Part shown: positions 48,878 to 60,710 of the stretch, in pieces
Layout: each line of letters begins with the position of its first letter
Position numbering within the stretch: position 1 is the stretch's first letter
Source: Diadema setosum
Lineage: Eukaryota > Echinodermata > Echinoidea > Diadematoida > Diadematidae
NCBI GenBank assembly: GCA_033980235.1
Contig: CM067059.1
Span: 12,028,100-12,092,099, forward strand
Direction of reading: 5' to 3'
DNA length: 64,000 bases
The notes under the pieces: generated by a model
Databases searched by the model: none
The model's input: the letters and a program-made list of their open reading frames with translations, nothing else
Told to the model about the DNA's origin: nothing
Position numbers and translations under genes: made by a program

Positions 48878-49447
48878 TTAAAGGACAAGTTCACCTTCAT
48901 TAAAACATAAGGAATGAGAAAATGTAGCAATATTAGTAGAACGCATCATTGAAAGTTTGAGGAAAATCGGACAATCCGTTCAAAAGTTATGAATTTTTGA
49001 AGTCTTTGTGCAGTCACCGCTGGATGAGAAGACTACTGCAGTGTATGATGTCACATGCGTGCAACAATATAAGGAAAATATAGAGAAAATTTCACAAAAT
49101 TTCATCTTTTGAAAAAAGTACACATTCCCCTGACTCGTTACTCACATATCTATGGGTAATATTATTCCTATTGCCTTTAGAAAGAGGCAAGTCAAGTGCT
49201 CTTTTATTATGCGAAAAAAGTGAAAATATGTTGAATTTTCTTTACATTTTCTTTATACTGTTGTACTCATATGACATCACGAGCCTTGCGTAGTCTCCTC
49301 ATCCAGCGGTTCCAACATAAAAGTTTTTAAAAATTCATAACTTTTGCATTGATTGTCCAATTTTCCTCAAACTTTCACTGATGTGTTCTACTAATATTGC
49401 TGCATTCTCTCAATCCTTATGTTAATGAAGGTGAACTTGTCCTTTAA
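48878..49447. mobile_element. Foldback MITE, family G, complete copy
   Basis: 570 bp from TTAA (48878-48881) to TTAA (49444-49447), with ends TTAAAGGACAAGTTCACCTT and AAGGTGAACTTGTCCTTTAA, a perfect 20-base inverted repeat. The arms extend inward through AATATTAGTAGAACGCATCA to the centre. It defines the family ends that are eroded at 27.6 and 43.2 kb. Confidence 0.9.
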
Positions 49448-50199
49448 TTACGATATATTTAATATTTTATTCTCGATAATAAAATGCCAAAAAAAAAAAT
49501 CTCTTCCGTGTCGAGGTGTACCAAATTCATTGAAAAAAAAAAATCCCAAATTCTAAAGTACAGCCACGGGCTGTGATCATTGGGAATATCTTGACGGCGA
49601 AACCTGGACAAAACAGTATCATACGTATAGCCCTATATACTCCAGTAAGTCAGATGTTTCACATAACAAGCTGCACACGCAGACATTACGATCAATGAGG
49701 AGAGTTTTTAGGACGAAAGACAGATATTAAACAGCGAGATGTTACGCTGGTATATCGTTGGAGGACAGGACAAAAGTGAACAGACACACAACAGCGAGAG
49801 AATAATCGGATAAAAGTAAAATCAACGTTCACACACCGCAGTGACAATTAACCAGAACTTTTCGCCAGACGACTTACAACAAATTCACAAACTATGCTGA
49901 TGCAAAACATTCTTCGGTTTTGAACTCTGAATATAACGTGGTAGATTATTCCTTGACTTCATGTTAATTAGGTCCAGCTTTGCCTTTGCTGTTTTATTCT
50001 CCATCACACTTCATTTTTAAGCGTTATCTCTGTTCGATGAGATACCACCACGGCTAGTATCAAGGTCACCTGCAAACATACTTCATGACGGCAGCTTGAA
50101 ATTGGAAGTATTATTTTATATAATACGCAAACAAATTAAATACTGCCACTATTAGCAATGGTACTAGTATTATGCAATAAACACATCTTCATTGGCAAA
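49448..50199. other. No gene seen
   Basis: Unique sequence with short A tracts near 49490 and 49534. Confidence 0.35.
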
Positions 50200-50763
50200 G
50201 AAATTATAATATGAATTGTGTAAGAGCATTGAAACACCGCCTACTTCTGTGTGTCGCAATGGGCATGTATTTGCACATCGCCTTGTGTTTCCCCGCCAAA
50301 ATAAAAGAAAAAAAAAATTGTGAACTTCATTCGACAAAGGGCCGACGAGCGACGCTCCGTCCCCGACAAAATGGACGAATCGTGAATGAGTAATTTCAAC
50401 GATTCGCTCGGCTCTGTGCTGCAGCTACTCGTTGTGTGTTGCGCCTTACGCCACACACACAATGCGCCAAGGCATTGCTGGCACCGCCTGAGCGCGAGCT
50501 GGCTAACGGTACCGTCTTATTGCACAATGTTACGTAACCCTTAAGAACCTTCATTGACCACTTGACCACCAATAGAATTAAAGCTCAGGAACTTGCAGTG
50601 AAGTTCGCGCGGGAATTTTGTCCAAACTCCTGAAAGTTGCAATTTTACGAAGGTTTTAAGGCGACACACCCTTACGTAACAATCTGGGTTAAAATATGAC
50701 TCGAGTGTGTACATACGTATAACACGCTGTGTGTGTATCGTGCATACGAATATTATCCCTTAC
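50200..50763. promoter_or_regulatory. CpG-dense segment with two PAR-bZIP sites (start of proposed intron 1)
   Basis: This is unique, CpG-rich sequence without repeat features. It contains GTTACGTAAC (50529-50538), an exact RTTAYGTAAY palindrome, and CTTACGTAAC (50671-50680), one flank base off. Together with the sites at 51160 and 51241 it puts four PAR-like sites within about 720 bases of the proposed promoter. Short ORFs on both strands show no recognisable protein. Confidence 0.4.
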
Positions 50764-51020
50764 CTCGCGCAGAACAAAAAGTCTCCCCGCGAGAGCGTTC
50801 AACGTTGATGGTTGCTAAATCTCTCTCAGATGCACATTTAGCGCGAGACAACTCTTGGAAAAAGAATTTATCCGTGCATTAAGCTCCTCAGGGCAGGCAA
50901 ACGGGTGCGATCGACACTCAGCTAGGTTTTGACTCTCTTTATCGGGAAGACCGTCCAACAAACCGCATGCAAGTTAGCCCTTGACACCGTGTCTGAACAA
51001 CGAGTCTTTTCCTATCCGAT
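50764..51020 (-). other. Candidate non-coding first exon of the bZIP gene
   Basis: On the minus strand the segment ends CTGCGCGAG and is followed by GTAAGG (50763..50758), close to the ideal 5' splice donor. It is CpG-rich and free of repeats. Its few ATGs open only very short frames: ATGCGG closes at TAA after nine codons, ATGCAC after three, and ATGTGC after three. That is compatible with a leader carrying upstream ORFs. Splicing to the acceptor at 39134 would give an intron of about 11.6 kb. The 5' boundary is a guess based on the TATA-like word at 51041-51048. Other leader exons are possible, for example near 41 kb. Confidence 0.35.
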
Positions 51021-51250
51021 GACCTGAACGTGAACTAGACTGTATACAAGGCCTGCGCAGGGCCTTGAGCTTGACGTGCGGCCAATCGCAGGCGGTGTAT
51101 AAGCCACAAGAGACTGGGAGCCGCAAATAACGGGCCAATTTATTGGCCATACCAGAGTGATTGCGTAATGCATTTCAGGACAACGATCTGGGGTGACCTA
51201 AGGACACGCCGAGTCTGGCTGGCTATAATGGTTGCGTTGTAATACGTAAC
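51021..51250 (-). promoter_or_regulatory. Candidate promoter of the bZIP gene
   Basis: Just upstream of the proposed first exon are a CCAAT box (51082-51086, plus-strand reading) and the TATA-like palindrome TGTATACA (51041-51048). ATTGCGTAAT (51160-51169), a C/EBP-PAR hybrid site, and AATACGTAAC (51241-51250), one base off the PAR consensus, lie further up. CpGs are clearly denser than in the surrounding AT-rich DNA. A plus-strand TATAAG at 51098 means the direction of transcription is not certain. Confidence 0.33.
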
Positions 51251-51782
51251 ACATATGTCTTGTTGCCTGCCTGCCTGTATATTTTTGTCTGCGTGAATAA
51301 GGCACCGCCTTAGCGTACTCATCATGGAGCGTCTAATGCAGACGATCATTTCATTACGTTTACGCATCGCTATTTCATGAGTAATGGCGTTGGTGATTAA
51401 TGTTCATTCCTGAAACTATACTAACCATGATGGCGAGTACAAGTTCACCAGAGAGCGGCATGAAGATTTAAATATTATAACAATAATTCAGTTAGGCCTA
51501 TAAGTTGCCAATGCTTGATATGTTTGTGACTAACATTTGGCGAACATACCATCGTAAATCGACCACGAATAGTTTTGTTTTGATTTTATCGTAATGTTGG
51601 TAATTTAATTGGATCATACACTGCACTCTCCATGGTTAATGGCTCTGAGATTTTTAGGTGGATTGGACATTCGTAAAGTCTGTAAGTATCTCATTATACT
51701 GCTAATATTTACAGACATTTTATGTAAACACATGAATATACTTTTTTTTCTCCCGCTCTTTCTCTTTTACACTACGTAGGAC

Positions 51783-51784
<2 letters not shown>
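51251..51784. other. No gene seen; upstream flank of the proposed promoter
   Basis: ATTACGTTTA near 51355 is a partial PAR match and TTATGTAA (51720-51727) is a PAR core with poor flanks. TAGGCCTA is at 51493-51500. Confidence 0.3.

Positions 51785-51828
<44 letters not shown>
51785..51828. repeat. (AT)n microsatellite
   Basis: Pure AT dinucleotide tract. Confidence 0.95.
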
Positions 51829-51831
<3 letters not shown>

Positions 51832-52839
51832 CTATGATCATGGTTGTCATACGTGAATCACGCAGACACGTTCAAGTTATGTTTTGATCGATAGATTCAT
51901 CAAATGAGATATTCACACGAAGTTCCTTAACTAAATTGCAGTGAGAGATAATCATATATTCGAACTGATTACATACGAAACTGTGAATCTCCTCGCCACC
52001 GTTATGATATACAACTCGGCTTTGTTTGTGAACGGCTCCATGTCATTATGATAATTAGGTCAAGTTTGGGCGAGTGCTGGTCCGCGCTTCAGCCGTACTT
52101 AGTCTGTCTTCGCAGACCTTAGTGTGTGGTATCGGAATATTATTGATCCCTTTCCCTTTGATAATTCCAGGTACAATTTGTAATCATCAAAGCTTCACTG
52201 CACAAGAAAGATACAGTCAGGGTCGGTTTATTTTAGCAAGTTTTATATTTTATGATTTATTTATCTAAATTTCTGGTACACTGATATGACACGAACAAAA
52301 TGAACGTGAGGATCTGCTTGTAAAATTTTGTATAGAAGCGTGATCCAGATATGATGCAAGTTCGCCCCAGAAGTAGATCGGGAAAAGAGATCGTTGTACG
52401 TGGATGATGACAGCCAACGCTGCACGCTCGGCAGCTGCACTTACGTGGACTTCCATATTGTGTGGGATGTTGAGCTGCTAAGCATAGAAACAAACGCCAG
52501 CGGTGAAAATCCTATTGTGTACATAACGATGCTGATCACCACAGCAATAAGCTTAGTCGTGAATCTAGGGGTATCTATAGAAGCAAGTTGTACTCTTTGA
52601 AAGTGATCAATATTGGCGAGAAAATTAGGAAATGATGATTGCCTGTAGCTGTTTAAAAATAACGCATCGATTCTTGGATATATTATTTTGTTGTTTAGTC
52701 CTAAATTGGGGGGGGGGGGTGTACATGTGTACATTAAAAGTAAAAGAACAAAAGAATACATTAAAAGTAAAAGAACACAATGCCCATGTACTTTTTCAAC
52801 TAGTATGTTTATTGAGTCATGTAAACAAATGACGTGTAT
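51829..52839. other. No gene seen
   Basis: G tract near 52709-52719 and a short direct repeat of TTAAAAGTAAAAGAAC (about 52734 and 52760). No supported gene. Confidence 0.35.
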
Positions 52840-52955
52840 CTAAATTTCATTTGGAAATGTAATAGTTACATTGTACTTAATTTGCTTATATGAAATTGTC
52901 ATATTGTATGTTTTGGCCGGAAATGAAATAAAAATGAAATGAAATGAAATGTGCC
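52840..52955 (+). mobile_element. 3' tail of a non-LTR retrotransposon
   Basis: It ends AAATGAAATGAAATGAAATG after an AT-rich segment, the same tail type as at 13350. Confidence 0.5.
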
Positions 52956-54660
52956 GAAGTTCATCCATCTAAATGTCTAACTCCTCCCCCTTCAATGTTT
53001 CTCACCTTTCTCTATTACCTCTTGTTCTCATATATACCTATACCTCTATATCTACCACTGAAAAGTCCCATCATCTCGAAATTTTACATTAGTGCCTGTT
53101 TGCTATCTGTATTCTGGACAATGTTTTGATTCCATTCTCTCAATACCCAAATTTCCTTTGTCATTTTTTCGCGCCGTCCAGAGTACACGTCATTTTTTGC
53201 TAGACAAAGAGCTATACAGGCGGATACACGCCACTGCGTACTATGAGCTGATATAGGGTCCATGCAAACGGGTGGAGGAAGCAGTGAACAACAAACAGTC
53301 TATTCTGTAATTCGAAGCAAAGGAGCAAGGGGGGGGGATATCCGAGAATGATAAAATCTTGATAAGAGGAGAAGGATGGTTGTAATTACCTATAACTACA
53401 TGTATTTGAACCGAAATCGAAAAGAAAAGGGGGGAAAAAGAAATCATGGACTTTGAAGACAGTTACTGCAGAATTTTTGCACAGGGTATGCTGAATATTG
53501 ATAAAAGGTGATTGTTGATAGCTCTGTGCTCTAACGATCGCTGCCAATCATGACACAAACTTGCACATCAGTTGAAGAACTTACGCTAAACATGACGAAA
53601 ATAGTAACAAGGAACATTTTTAGAAAAGAGGATGAAAAGTGAGAAAGAACTTGGGAGAGAGAGAGGAGTGAGGAGTTTGTTAAGATCACCAAGAAGTCGT
53701 GGGGGTGGCTCGTAGACGAGGGTCACAAGCAGGGTCTGAATGGTTTCGGATTTTGGGTGCATAAATACCTTTGGGGTCAGGGTCAGGCCGCTTGAGGACA
53801 AACCAGCACCAAGAAGGAGAGAGAGGGGAAGAGAGAGAGAGAGAGAGAAGGAGAGAGAGGAGGAGACGAGGAAAATAAGTAAATGCACCATTACACTGAG
53901 AAGGAATTGAACGTGAGCTGGAATAACGGAATGGTATTCATCGCGGGTTAGGCTTCGAGGCTTCGATTGATCTTAATGTGCAATGCGTGTGTTATATAAG
54001 TACGTTTTGAAGTTTAGGCCAAGAGTGTAATTGCATTCTCTGTATATGACCGGATGTGTGCCAACAGTACACAGTCAGAGCATTACTTCAGTATATCACG
54101 GAGTTACTCCATGATTATTCCATGTACGTGCAATAATGTCACTTGTGATTACAACGTACATACAGTCTTGAATGCGTGTCTGCGTGACATTCAACACGAC
54201 AACATCTTTAAACACACCCATTTGCACGGATTTGCGACATTGACTACAAATTAGTAGAAGATGAATAGAGGTTTGCAAAGGCAACATCCAATACAAAAAG
54301 TGTATCAGAAAAATATGTCTAAACTGTATATAACGTTCGTGTGCCTATAGGGAGCAATTTTCAAACTATGATGAAAGCAATGTTATACCTGAGACCTGAC
54401 TTCCTGTTTGTTTTACGACAAAAGGAAGAACAATGGCAGATTGACAATTCTATCGTGGTCACATTCAGTCACACGAAGCTGCAAGAAAATTTACATGGTG
54501 CATACATGTTGTAATCGATGTTATTACTTATCCACTATTAAAGGTCTAACTAAAATTATTGTCAGATACTATAGTCCTACATTTCGTATGCCCCGTTTTA
54601 GACCCTTAAAATAAACCAGTCTTTGACGAATGCAATTATATTTCATAACATGATATGTGA
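52956..54660. other. No gene seen; GA-rich tracts
   Basis: GA tracts at about 53653-53667 and 53817-53866 and a G tract near 53331. The 101-codon minus frame across them is compositional. Confidence 0.4.
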
Positions 54661-54783
54661 TGTTATATTATATATTATACATTATATATAATATATTATA
54701 TTATATTATATTATATTATATTATATTATATTATATTATATTATATTATATTATATTATATTATATTATATTATATTATATAT
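54661..54783. repeat. (TATAT)n pentanucleotide microsatellite
   Basis: A regular TTATA pentamer array of about 100 bases preceded by an irregular AT stretch. Confidence 0.95.
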
Positions 54784-57189
54784 GCTTGGGATATAGGAAT
54801 TCTTAGGCTCGTGGATGAGTAAGGTTGTAACAGGTAATCTGTATGATATAATTTTTAGTATATGATAATGATCATTAGGAATCTGACAGGATGTCTTCAA
54901 TATTGTAAACTGTAATGGCATGGTATGTCATGAAAGTTTCCAAGTGAATGTCAGCTGGGGCAAAGGGTTCAATTAATAATGGAGTACCCGAATATAAGAA
55001 GTCCCCGAGTAGAAATTTGGCTATCATCTTTGGAGACTCCATAATGTTTGCAAAGTAATGCAAATAGTGTAGACAGTAATTCAAATGACTGTTTTACATT
55101 TGACGCTATCTGGTGTATTGTTGTTGTTGCTGTTGTTTTATTCTTTTTCTCAAAATTCTCTCCAAAGGTTTTCTGATGGGTCGTTCTACAGATGTTTAAT
55201 TTTGTCACATCGATATATGCTTCACTGTACTGTTCTATAATTTCAATAAAAATGTCACAGCGAAAATATGATCACATGCGACACTGATATTTCCGAATGA
55301 TTGTATATCAAGAAAAGCATGAAAATATTTTAGCGTCACATTTCTCTTCACCTCACCTCCAGTTTCGCTTTTCATTCTAAAAATAAAAATTCCCACAATC
55401 GACCAAAGAGAGTATAGAGTTCACAATCCGCTCTAATATATCAACCTTTTATAGAACAGTAGAACAATGTGCATGGTGATTGCGACGAATGTTTACTCTT
55501 TTGTGGAAACATGGGCACTTTAAAATGTTTTCATTAATAATAATGTTTGATTTAGAAAAAAAAAAACTTCAACGATTCTGTTGGTTTTTATTCTTTCTCA
55601 TTTTTGCCAACTTGAAAATAAAGTGGGGTTGCACTTCAATTTAGGAGAAGCAATAGAAATCACCACGATAAGGCATTTCATGGAAAGTAATTAATTTCAG
55701 TACAGTCACTGCCAGCATATTTATTATTTGGCGCACGAAATGCGCTTGCATTGGTGAATTGCTCCATACCTTTGAGGATGTTTACATACTGACTAATTAC
55801 ATGAAGTGTCTTTTGGGGTTCATACCGTGCAACATTAACATGCAAATTCGCACTCCCGACTTTATATACAGTATGTCCCACCCCCCCACCCCCCCAAAAA
55901 AAGAAAATACAATCCACTTTTCGCATTGATAACACCCAATATGAATAAACCATAATATAACATCTTAGCTCAATTTGAAGAAAATCCCATTCAATTTGGT
56001 TAAGCGGTCACAGAGAAATGTGAATTGTTGTTAATCATGTCATGAGTCTGATTCTTCAAAGTTTACCACTTGTATGCTCTTGGAAATGCAGGTTAATGTG
56101 TGAACACAATAGACAGAACTTGCAGGGAAGAGATTTCTGACATGCCCTACAAAATTCCTCATTTCTCTTAGACCACTGAAGCAGTTTTCTGTATGAAGAT
56201 GTGGGCAATGAGTTATAGTTTCATACCCTGAAATTATATTTGGATTGATATCATTACGGAGGGTACCATTGTAACTTTTTGGGGGGAACATACGGTAGAG
56301 TATGACATTGTTGTTTTGTTTTGCTTTTGCTTTTGTAAAATTATACATATGATTTTACATTTTTATACTTGAGTCCCCTACCCAAACGAGTACCCTACAA
56401 ATTAGAACCTTTGTATATCCCTTTACGGGGCGAGTGAGACTGTAATCTAACTTAGCGGACAGAAGTTAGTCTTTAGTAACCTTGAAACGCCGATAGGAAG
56501 TATTCTTGCTCGATAATGGCAGATTATACGGTGTCAACAAACAAGTCCTCCTGATATTGACCGTATACACAAAGTTGTAGAGCAAGTCACTCCTGAAAAG
56601 AGTAGGCTTTAGACAGTGCGCTTTGCACGTTGTTGCTTCATCTGGCAGGCGTTATGATAGGAAAACTTTTTTTCTTTTCTTTCTAAATTTGGTGGCTATC
56701 TTAAAAATTATACTCAGCCTCTGTGGCAGACGCGCGCTAAGTTTGAATATTATGATAGTTCTGGCGTTTTTCACAATAATACATAATCCTGTTTAATCGC
56801 TCCTCCCTGCCTCATCATATGCTTATATTCGATTTTTCCCCTCTCTTTCTTGCACGTGCTTTTTGTGTACTCTTTCATATATTTATCAAATAATGATATA
56901 ATTACCCTCTGTTCCTCCACTGTACTTCTAAATCATGTTTTTATCGTTTGTATATTATTATACGTGTCATACAACACGTATATAATCATGATCAGCAGAT
57001 TTATTTCTACACTGAAATTTAAAAGCTTCTTCCACGCTAATCTGTACGTATCCACAAATTAAATCGTAAAAAGGTATATATATATATATATATACTCTGA
57101 GTGCCATTAGTAGAATATGTCAGTACAACTATTGCTTCAAGTGCAACTAAAAATAAATCGGTAACCAAAATGTCATCCAAACGGTTGCA
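54784..57189. other. No gene seen; AT-rich
   Basis: C tract near 55879-55893, CACGTG at 56853-56858 and an AT tract at about 57073-57094. The small minus-strand frames (55953..55678, 56348..56040) show nothing recognisable. Confidence 0.35.
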
Positions 57190-57575
57190 GTTCGTTATTC
57201 CGAAGCTTCGTTAAACCGTAAATGACAAAGGCCGTTATTCGGAAGATTCGTTAAGCCGAAAACGGAAGGTCTGTAAATCCAAAGGTTTGTTACTGTATAT
57301 ATATTGTAATTACTTCGTGTTTTTTTTTTTCTTTTTCTTTTTCGGATGAACGAACTACATGTATGTATCATTTTGGGATAAATGAACATTTGGAATATCG
57401 AATCCTTTCCTCTTTTTTTTTTTCAATTTCGGACAACGAACATTCAAAATAATAAAACTAATACGTACGCCACAAAATGTTCAAATTAACGAACCCTATT
57501 TCATTTTTGGATTTTAAAACGAGCATTATAAGGTACAAAGAATTTGTATGTTTCGCATTAACGAACCTTCGAAAT
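57190..57575. mobile_element. TTCGTTA-word repeat, copy 1
   Basis: Irregularly spaced GTTCGTTATTCCGAAG / TTCGTTAAGCCGAAAACG words on the left half appear as inverse forms (TTAACGAACC, GCATTAACGAACCTTCGAAA) on the right half. This makes a degenerate foldback of about 390 bp. Confidence 0.6.
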
Positions 57576-57728
57576 GATGGGCATAACCTGTCTAAACTGT
57601 GACATTGACGTCATAAAGATGGACCATGCCAAAAGAGGATGGATAAGGAATATCATAAATTCTGATTTAATGCTTCATACCTCACAAATAAGCCTTGCTT
57701 TATGCTTCACAGAATCCGAATGCTAGTC

Positions 57729-58338
57729 TTAAAGACGAAATCCAGTCCAAATAAAGGTTGGTCTGATAAAAAAAAAAGTAGAATCTTACGAGTTCAAAAG
57801 TAAAAATTTGACTGAAATCGGATGAAAATAAGGAAGATACTAATGACATTTTGAATTTTGCTAATTCTGCAAAACAGTTCTTGTACAGTGCATGGATATG
57901 AATATGCAAATGAGTGAGCTAACTATGCCATACCCTCACAAATTTCCATTAATTTATCGTGTTAAAAAAAAAGATGACGAAAATTTAACGTTTCTGTCAC
58001 TGAAGTCTGAAACATGATATTATTCCTGGTTGAATAACTTCAAAACAGTGATCAGTTAGATATACGAGGATTTGAGCTTCGGGTATAATTGCATTTGAAT
58101 GGAAAAACTGGAAATTTCAGAATTTTATGTACAAACTATATGGTAAGTTCAGAGGGAATGACGTCATGCTCACTTTTCCATTTGCATGCATATTCATATT
58201 GGCTGAGTTGAACTTCAAAATGTCATAACTTCCTTATTTTTTTTTCATCCGATTTCTATCAAATTATGCCGTTGAAATCGTAATATTTTACTTTTTCTTA
58301 TAAGACTAACTTATATTTGGACGGGATTTCCCCTTTAA
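57729..58338. mobile_element. Foldback MITE, family F, copy 2 (complete)
   Basis: 610 bp from TTAA (57729-57732) to TTAA (58335-58338). The left end TTAAAGACGAAATCCAGTCC mirrors the right end GGACGGGATTTCCCCTTTAA, with arms of about 70 bases. The core matches 26345-26950. Confidence 0.82.
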
Positions 58339-58354
58339 GTCATTATTACAGAAG

Positions 58355-58587
58355 CAGTGGTGGATCCAGGCAGGGGTGCACCGAGCGCTCCCCCCCCCCC
58401 CCCCCTTTCAAAACAAAGGAAATACAAAGAAACATTTTGTACATTCTGTTGAAAGAAGTGAAAATAAAACCTTTGAATTGAATTGAATTGAAACAAACTG
58501 GGGGGGGGGGGGGGAGCGTGCGCCCCCCCCCCCTTTAATATTTTGTAAAGGCACCCCTTCTTTACGGAATTCCTGGATCCGCCCCTG
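58355..58587. mobile_element. DNA element with CAGTGGTGGATCCAGG ends and internal retroposon tail
   Basis: The left end CAGTGGTGGATCCAGGCAGG pairs with the right end CCTGGATCCGCCCCTG. C and G tracts follow each end. The middle ends AATAAAACCTTTGAATTGAA with GAATT repeats, like a non-LTR 3' tail. Confidence 0.7.
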
Positions 58588-58802
58588 AGAAGTATTAACA
58601 AATTGCAATAACCTATTTAAAGCTAATGTTTTGTTTTTCTTTGTTGCTGTTTTTTTTTCAAATTGCAATAACCCATTTCAAATTAATGTTGAATTTCAAC
58701 AGTTCAATGTAGGCATGAGAGAAATGAGGGTATAAACTCGCCATGTTGACGTATGTTGACGTATAGAGCTCACTAAATGGAATACTAATGTGCTTGATTC
58801 TT

Positions 58803-58828
58803 TGGGAGTTTGGTATACCAAACTCCCA
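58803..58828. repeat. Perfect 26-bp palindrome
   Basis: TGGGAGTTTGGTA followed directly by its reverse complement. No related copy is seen in the window. Confidence 0.9.
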
Positions 58829-59412
58829 TAGGGGCGTTTTGCATGTAAGAACACCGGAATTCTTACCAAATCTTGAGAATGGTACACTTTTCTTGTGTAT
58901 CAAACTATGAGACAACGTGTTTTCCTATATTTCAACAGGCACTAACGAGACGAGTTCTCCCTTCGGGTTGAACGCAAATTTGCACTACTAATACATATCC
59001 ATTTTTCATACACTGTTATTTCTAATCTTATTGTAGGGGACTCTTTATCTCCTCTAATTCACCTTTCCTTCCTTTCTGTTTTTGCTCTGTTTCTTCATTT
59101 TTTTCTTGCTCCTTTCCTCGATCTTATCTTCTGTCATTCTTTTTTTCCCCAAGTAAATGCCTTTCCAAGATAATAACGGTGGGAGATGGAAAGTGTCGAT
59201 CTTGCGTAGATGCCGGAGGATCCGTCGCGGTCGGTTGATTATGGCTGACTGTTAAGGTCCTTTTGGCACGTTGTGATCAATAATGTTTTGCAGTACTTGA
59301 ACGCTTGGTCGTAATTAAAGCTCAAGTCGACCGTCTTCAAATGCAAATTCTAACATACAAGGATATCAAAACGGACTCTCCAACGACCTTTGCGTTAGTT
59401 TACTTAGGTAAT
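58829..59412. other. No gene seen; pyrimidine-rich then unique
   Basis: A CT-rich stretch at about 59050-59155 and a short GC-richer patch at about 59180-59270. No gene. Confidence 0.35.
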
Positions 59413-59582
59413 GTTCGTTATTTTTAAGGTTAGTTGATCCAAAAAATAATGATACAGAATTCGTTATTCAGAAACACGTAAATTTCGTATACTTATAAAT
59501 GTTCGTTTGTTCAAAAATGAAGCAGGGTTCGTTAATCAAAATAACACTTGTGACGTTATTCCGAAGAGTCGTACACTTGTAA

Positions 59583-59648
<66 letters not shown>

Positions 59649-60268
59649 TGCATTTGTATGGAGCTCTCCGTGTTTCTAAGCGCACATGTGCTATTCATAC
59701 CAAAAATACTATAGAAATCACGATAACATTGGGACAATGCAAAACCAAAATTACAGTCACAAAAGAAGAAAAACCAATAAATGTGATACAGTGATACAAT
59801 AATTAATTACTGACTGTGTGCGCCTCCAGAAAAGAAAAAGAAATACAACTATTTAAACAGATGAGTATTGGGAAGGATTTTAAATGAATCAATAGATGAG
59901 GCATTCTGAATATGAACAGGGAGTTTATTCCAAAGGGTGGGGGCAGTGGAGGAGAAGGCTCTCTAATTGGAGAGAGGAAGATGAACGGATGGGTCTGGCA
60001 GAAGAGGAGGAGTGAAGAGAGACTAGGTTTTGAAGAAACGTGGGTGCAAGTTTTTAAGGTTCGTTATTCAAAGGGTTAATAGTCCGAAAACGAAAGAAGG
60101 TTTGTCAATCCGAAAATGAAAAGATAGGTACGTGCTACTGAACCTTGGGAATTATACGAACCTCAATTCGTTTTCGAATTAACAAATCTTCGTAACAATG
60201 AGCCTTCTGTATAACGAACTATATTTCATTTTCAGATTGACGAACCTCCGGGAATAACGAACCTTTTT
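59413..60268. mobile_element. TTCGTTA-word repeat, copy 2, split by an insertion
   Basis: TTCGTTA/TAACGAA words occur at 59413-59580 and again at 60058-60268 in inverse arrangement, as in 57190-57575. The 470 bases between belong to another repeat, so this copy is interrupted. Confidence 0.55.
59583..60055. repeat. (AAT)n tract and adjoining interspersed repeat, inserted in the TTCGTTA repeat
   Basis: (AAT)n at 59583-59648 is followed by TTGCATTTGTATGGAGCTCT and later GGGAGTTTATTCCAAAGGGT and GGAGGAGAAGGCTCTCTAAT. This sequence resembles a dispersed repeat class I associate with marine invertebrate genomes. No coding frame. Confidence 0.5.
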
Positions 60269-60411
60269 TTTTATAGGAAAAACGACCTGATGTAACAGTT
60301 TACATGTCATTGTGTTCAAGGTAATTGGAGAAATAAAAGCAAAGAAGAAGAAAACAATAAACCAAAATACTTGTTGTTGTTGTTGTTGTTGTTGTTGTTC
60401 ATTTTCCATCT

Positions 60412-60710
60412 GTGAAGATGGCTGGATAGCCCATATTCAGCTACACTAAGCTGGTCTTCCATGGGGTCCAGTTGGATGTGAGGTGGGACCACTTCACTGG
60501 GTTAGACACCCTGCTCTTTGCGATGAATGAATGAAGCGGGATCTTTTACGTGCATGAGCTGTGACTCTCTCATACACGGGACCTCCATTTTATGTCCTAT
60601 CCGAGGGACAGAGTGTTTTGCCTCTTGCTAGAGAGGACGGTATGTTTACACACAACATTGCTCAGTCCAGACTCGGGTTCGAACTCAAATTCTTCCTTGA
60701 AAGAGAAAGA
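60412..60710 (+). repeat. Interspersed repeat with B-box-like end
   Basis: The stretch TTTTACGTGCATGAGCTGTG, ACGGGACCTCCATTTTATG, TCCTATCCGAGGGACAGAG and CTCGGGTTCGAACTC has the look of a widespread invertebrate short repeat. GGGTTCGAACTC resembles a pol III B box. A (GTT)n tract (about 60371-60399) precedes it. Confidence 0.5.

Noticed and set aside
14262..56858. CACGTG E-boxes as a clock-gene signature (14262, 19609, 23237, 41166, 56853)
   Set aside because: Five to six copies are no more than expected by chance in 64 kb by my estimate, so they support no claim.
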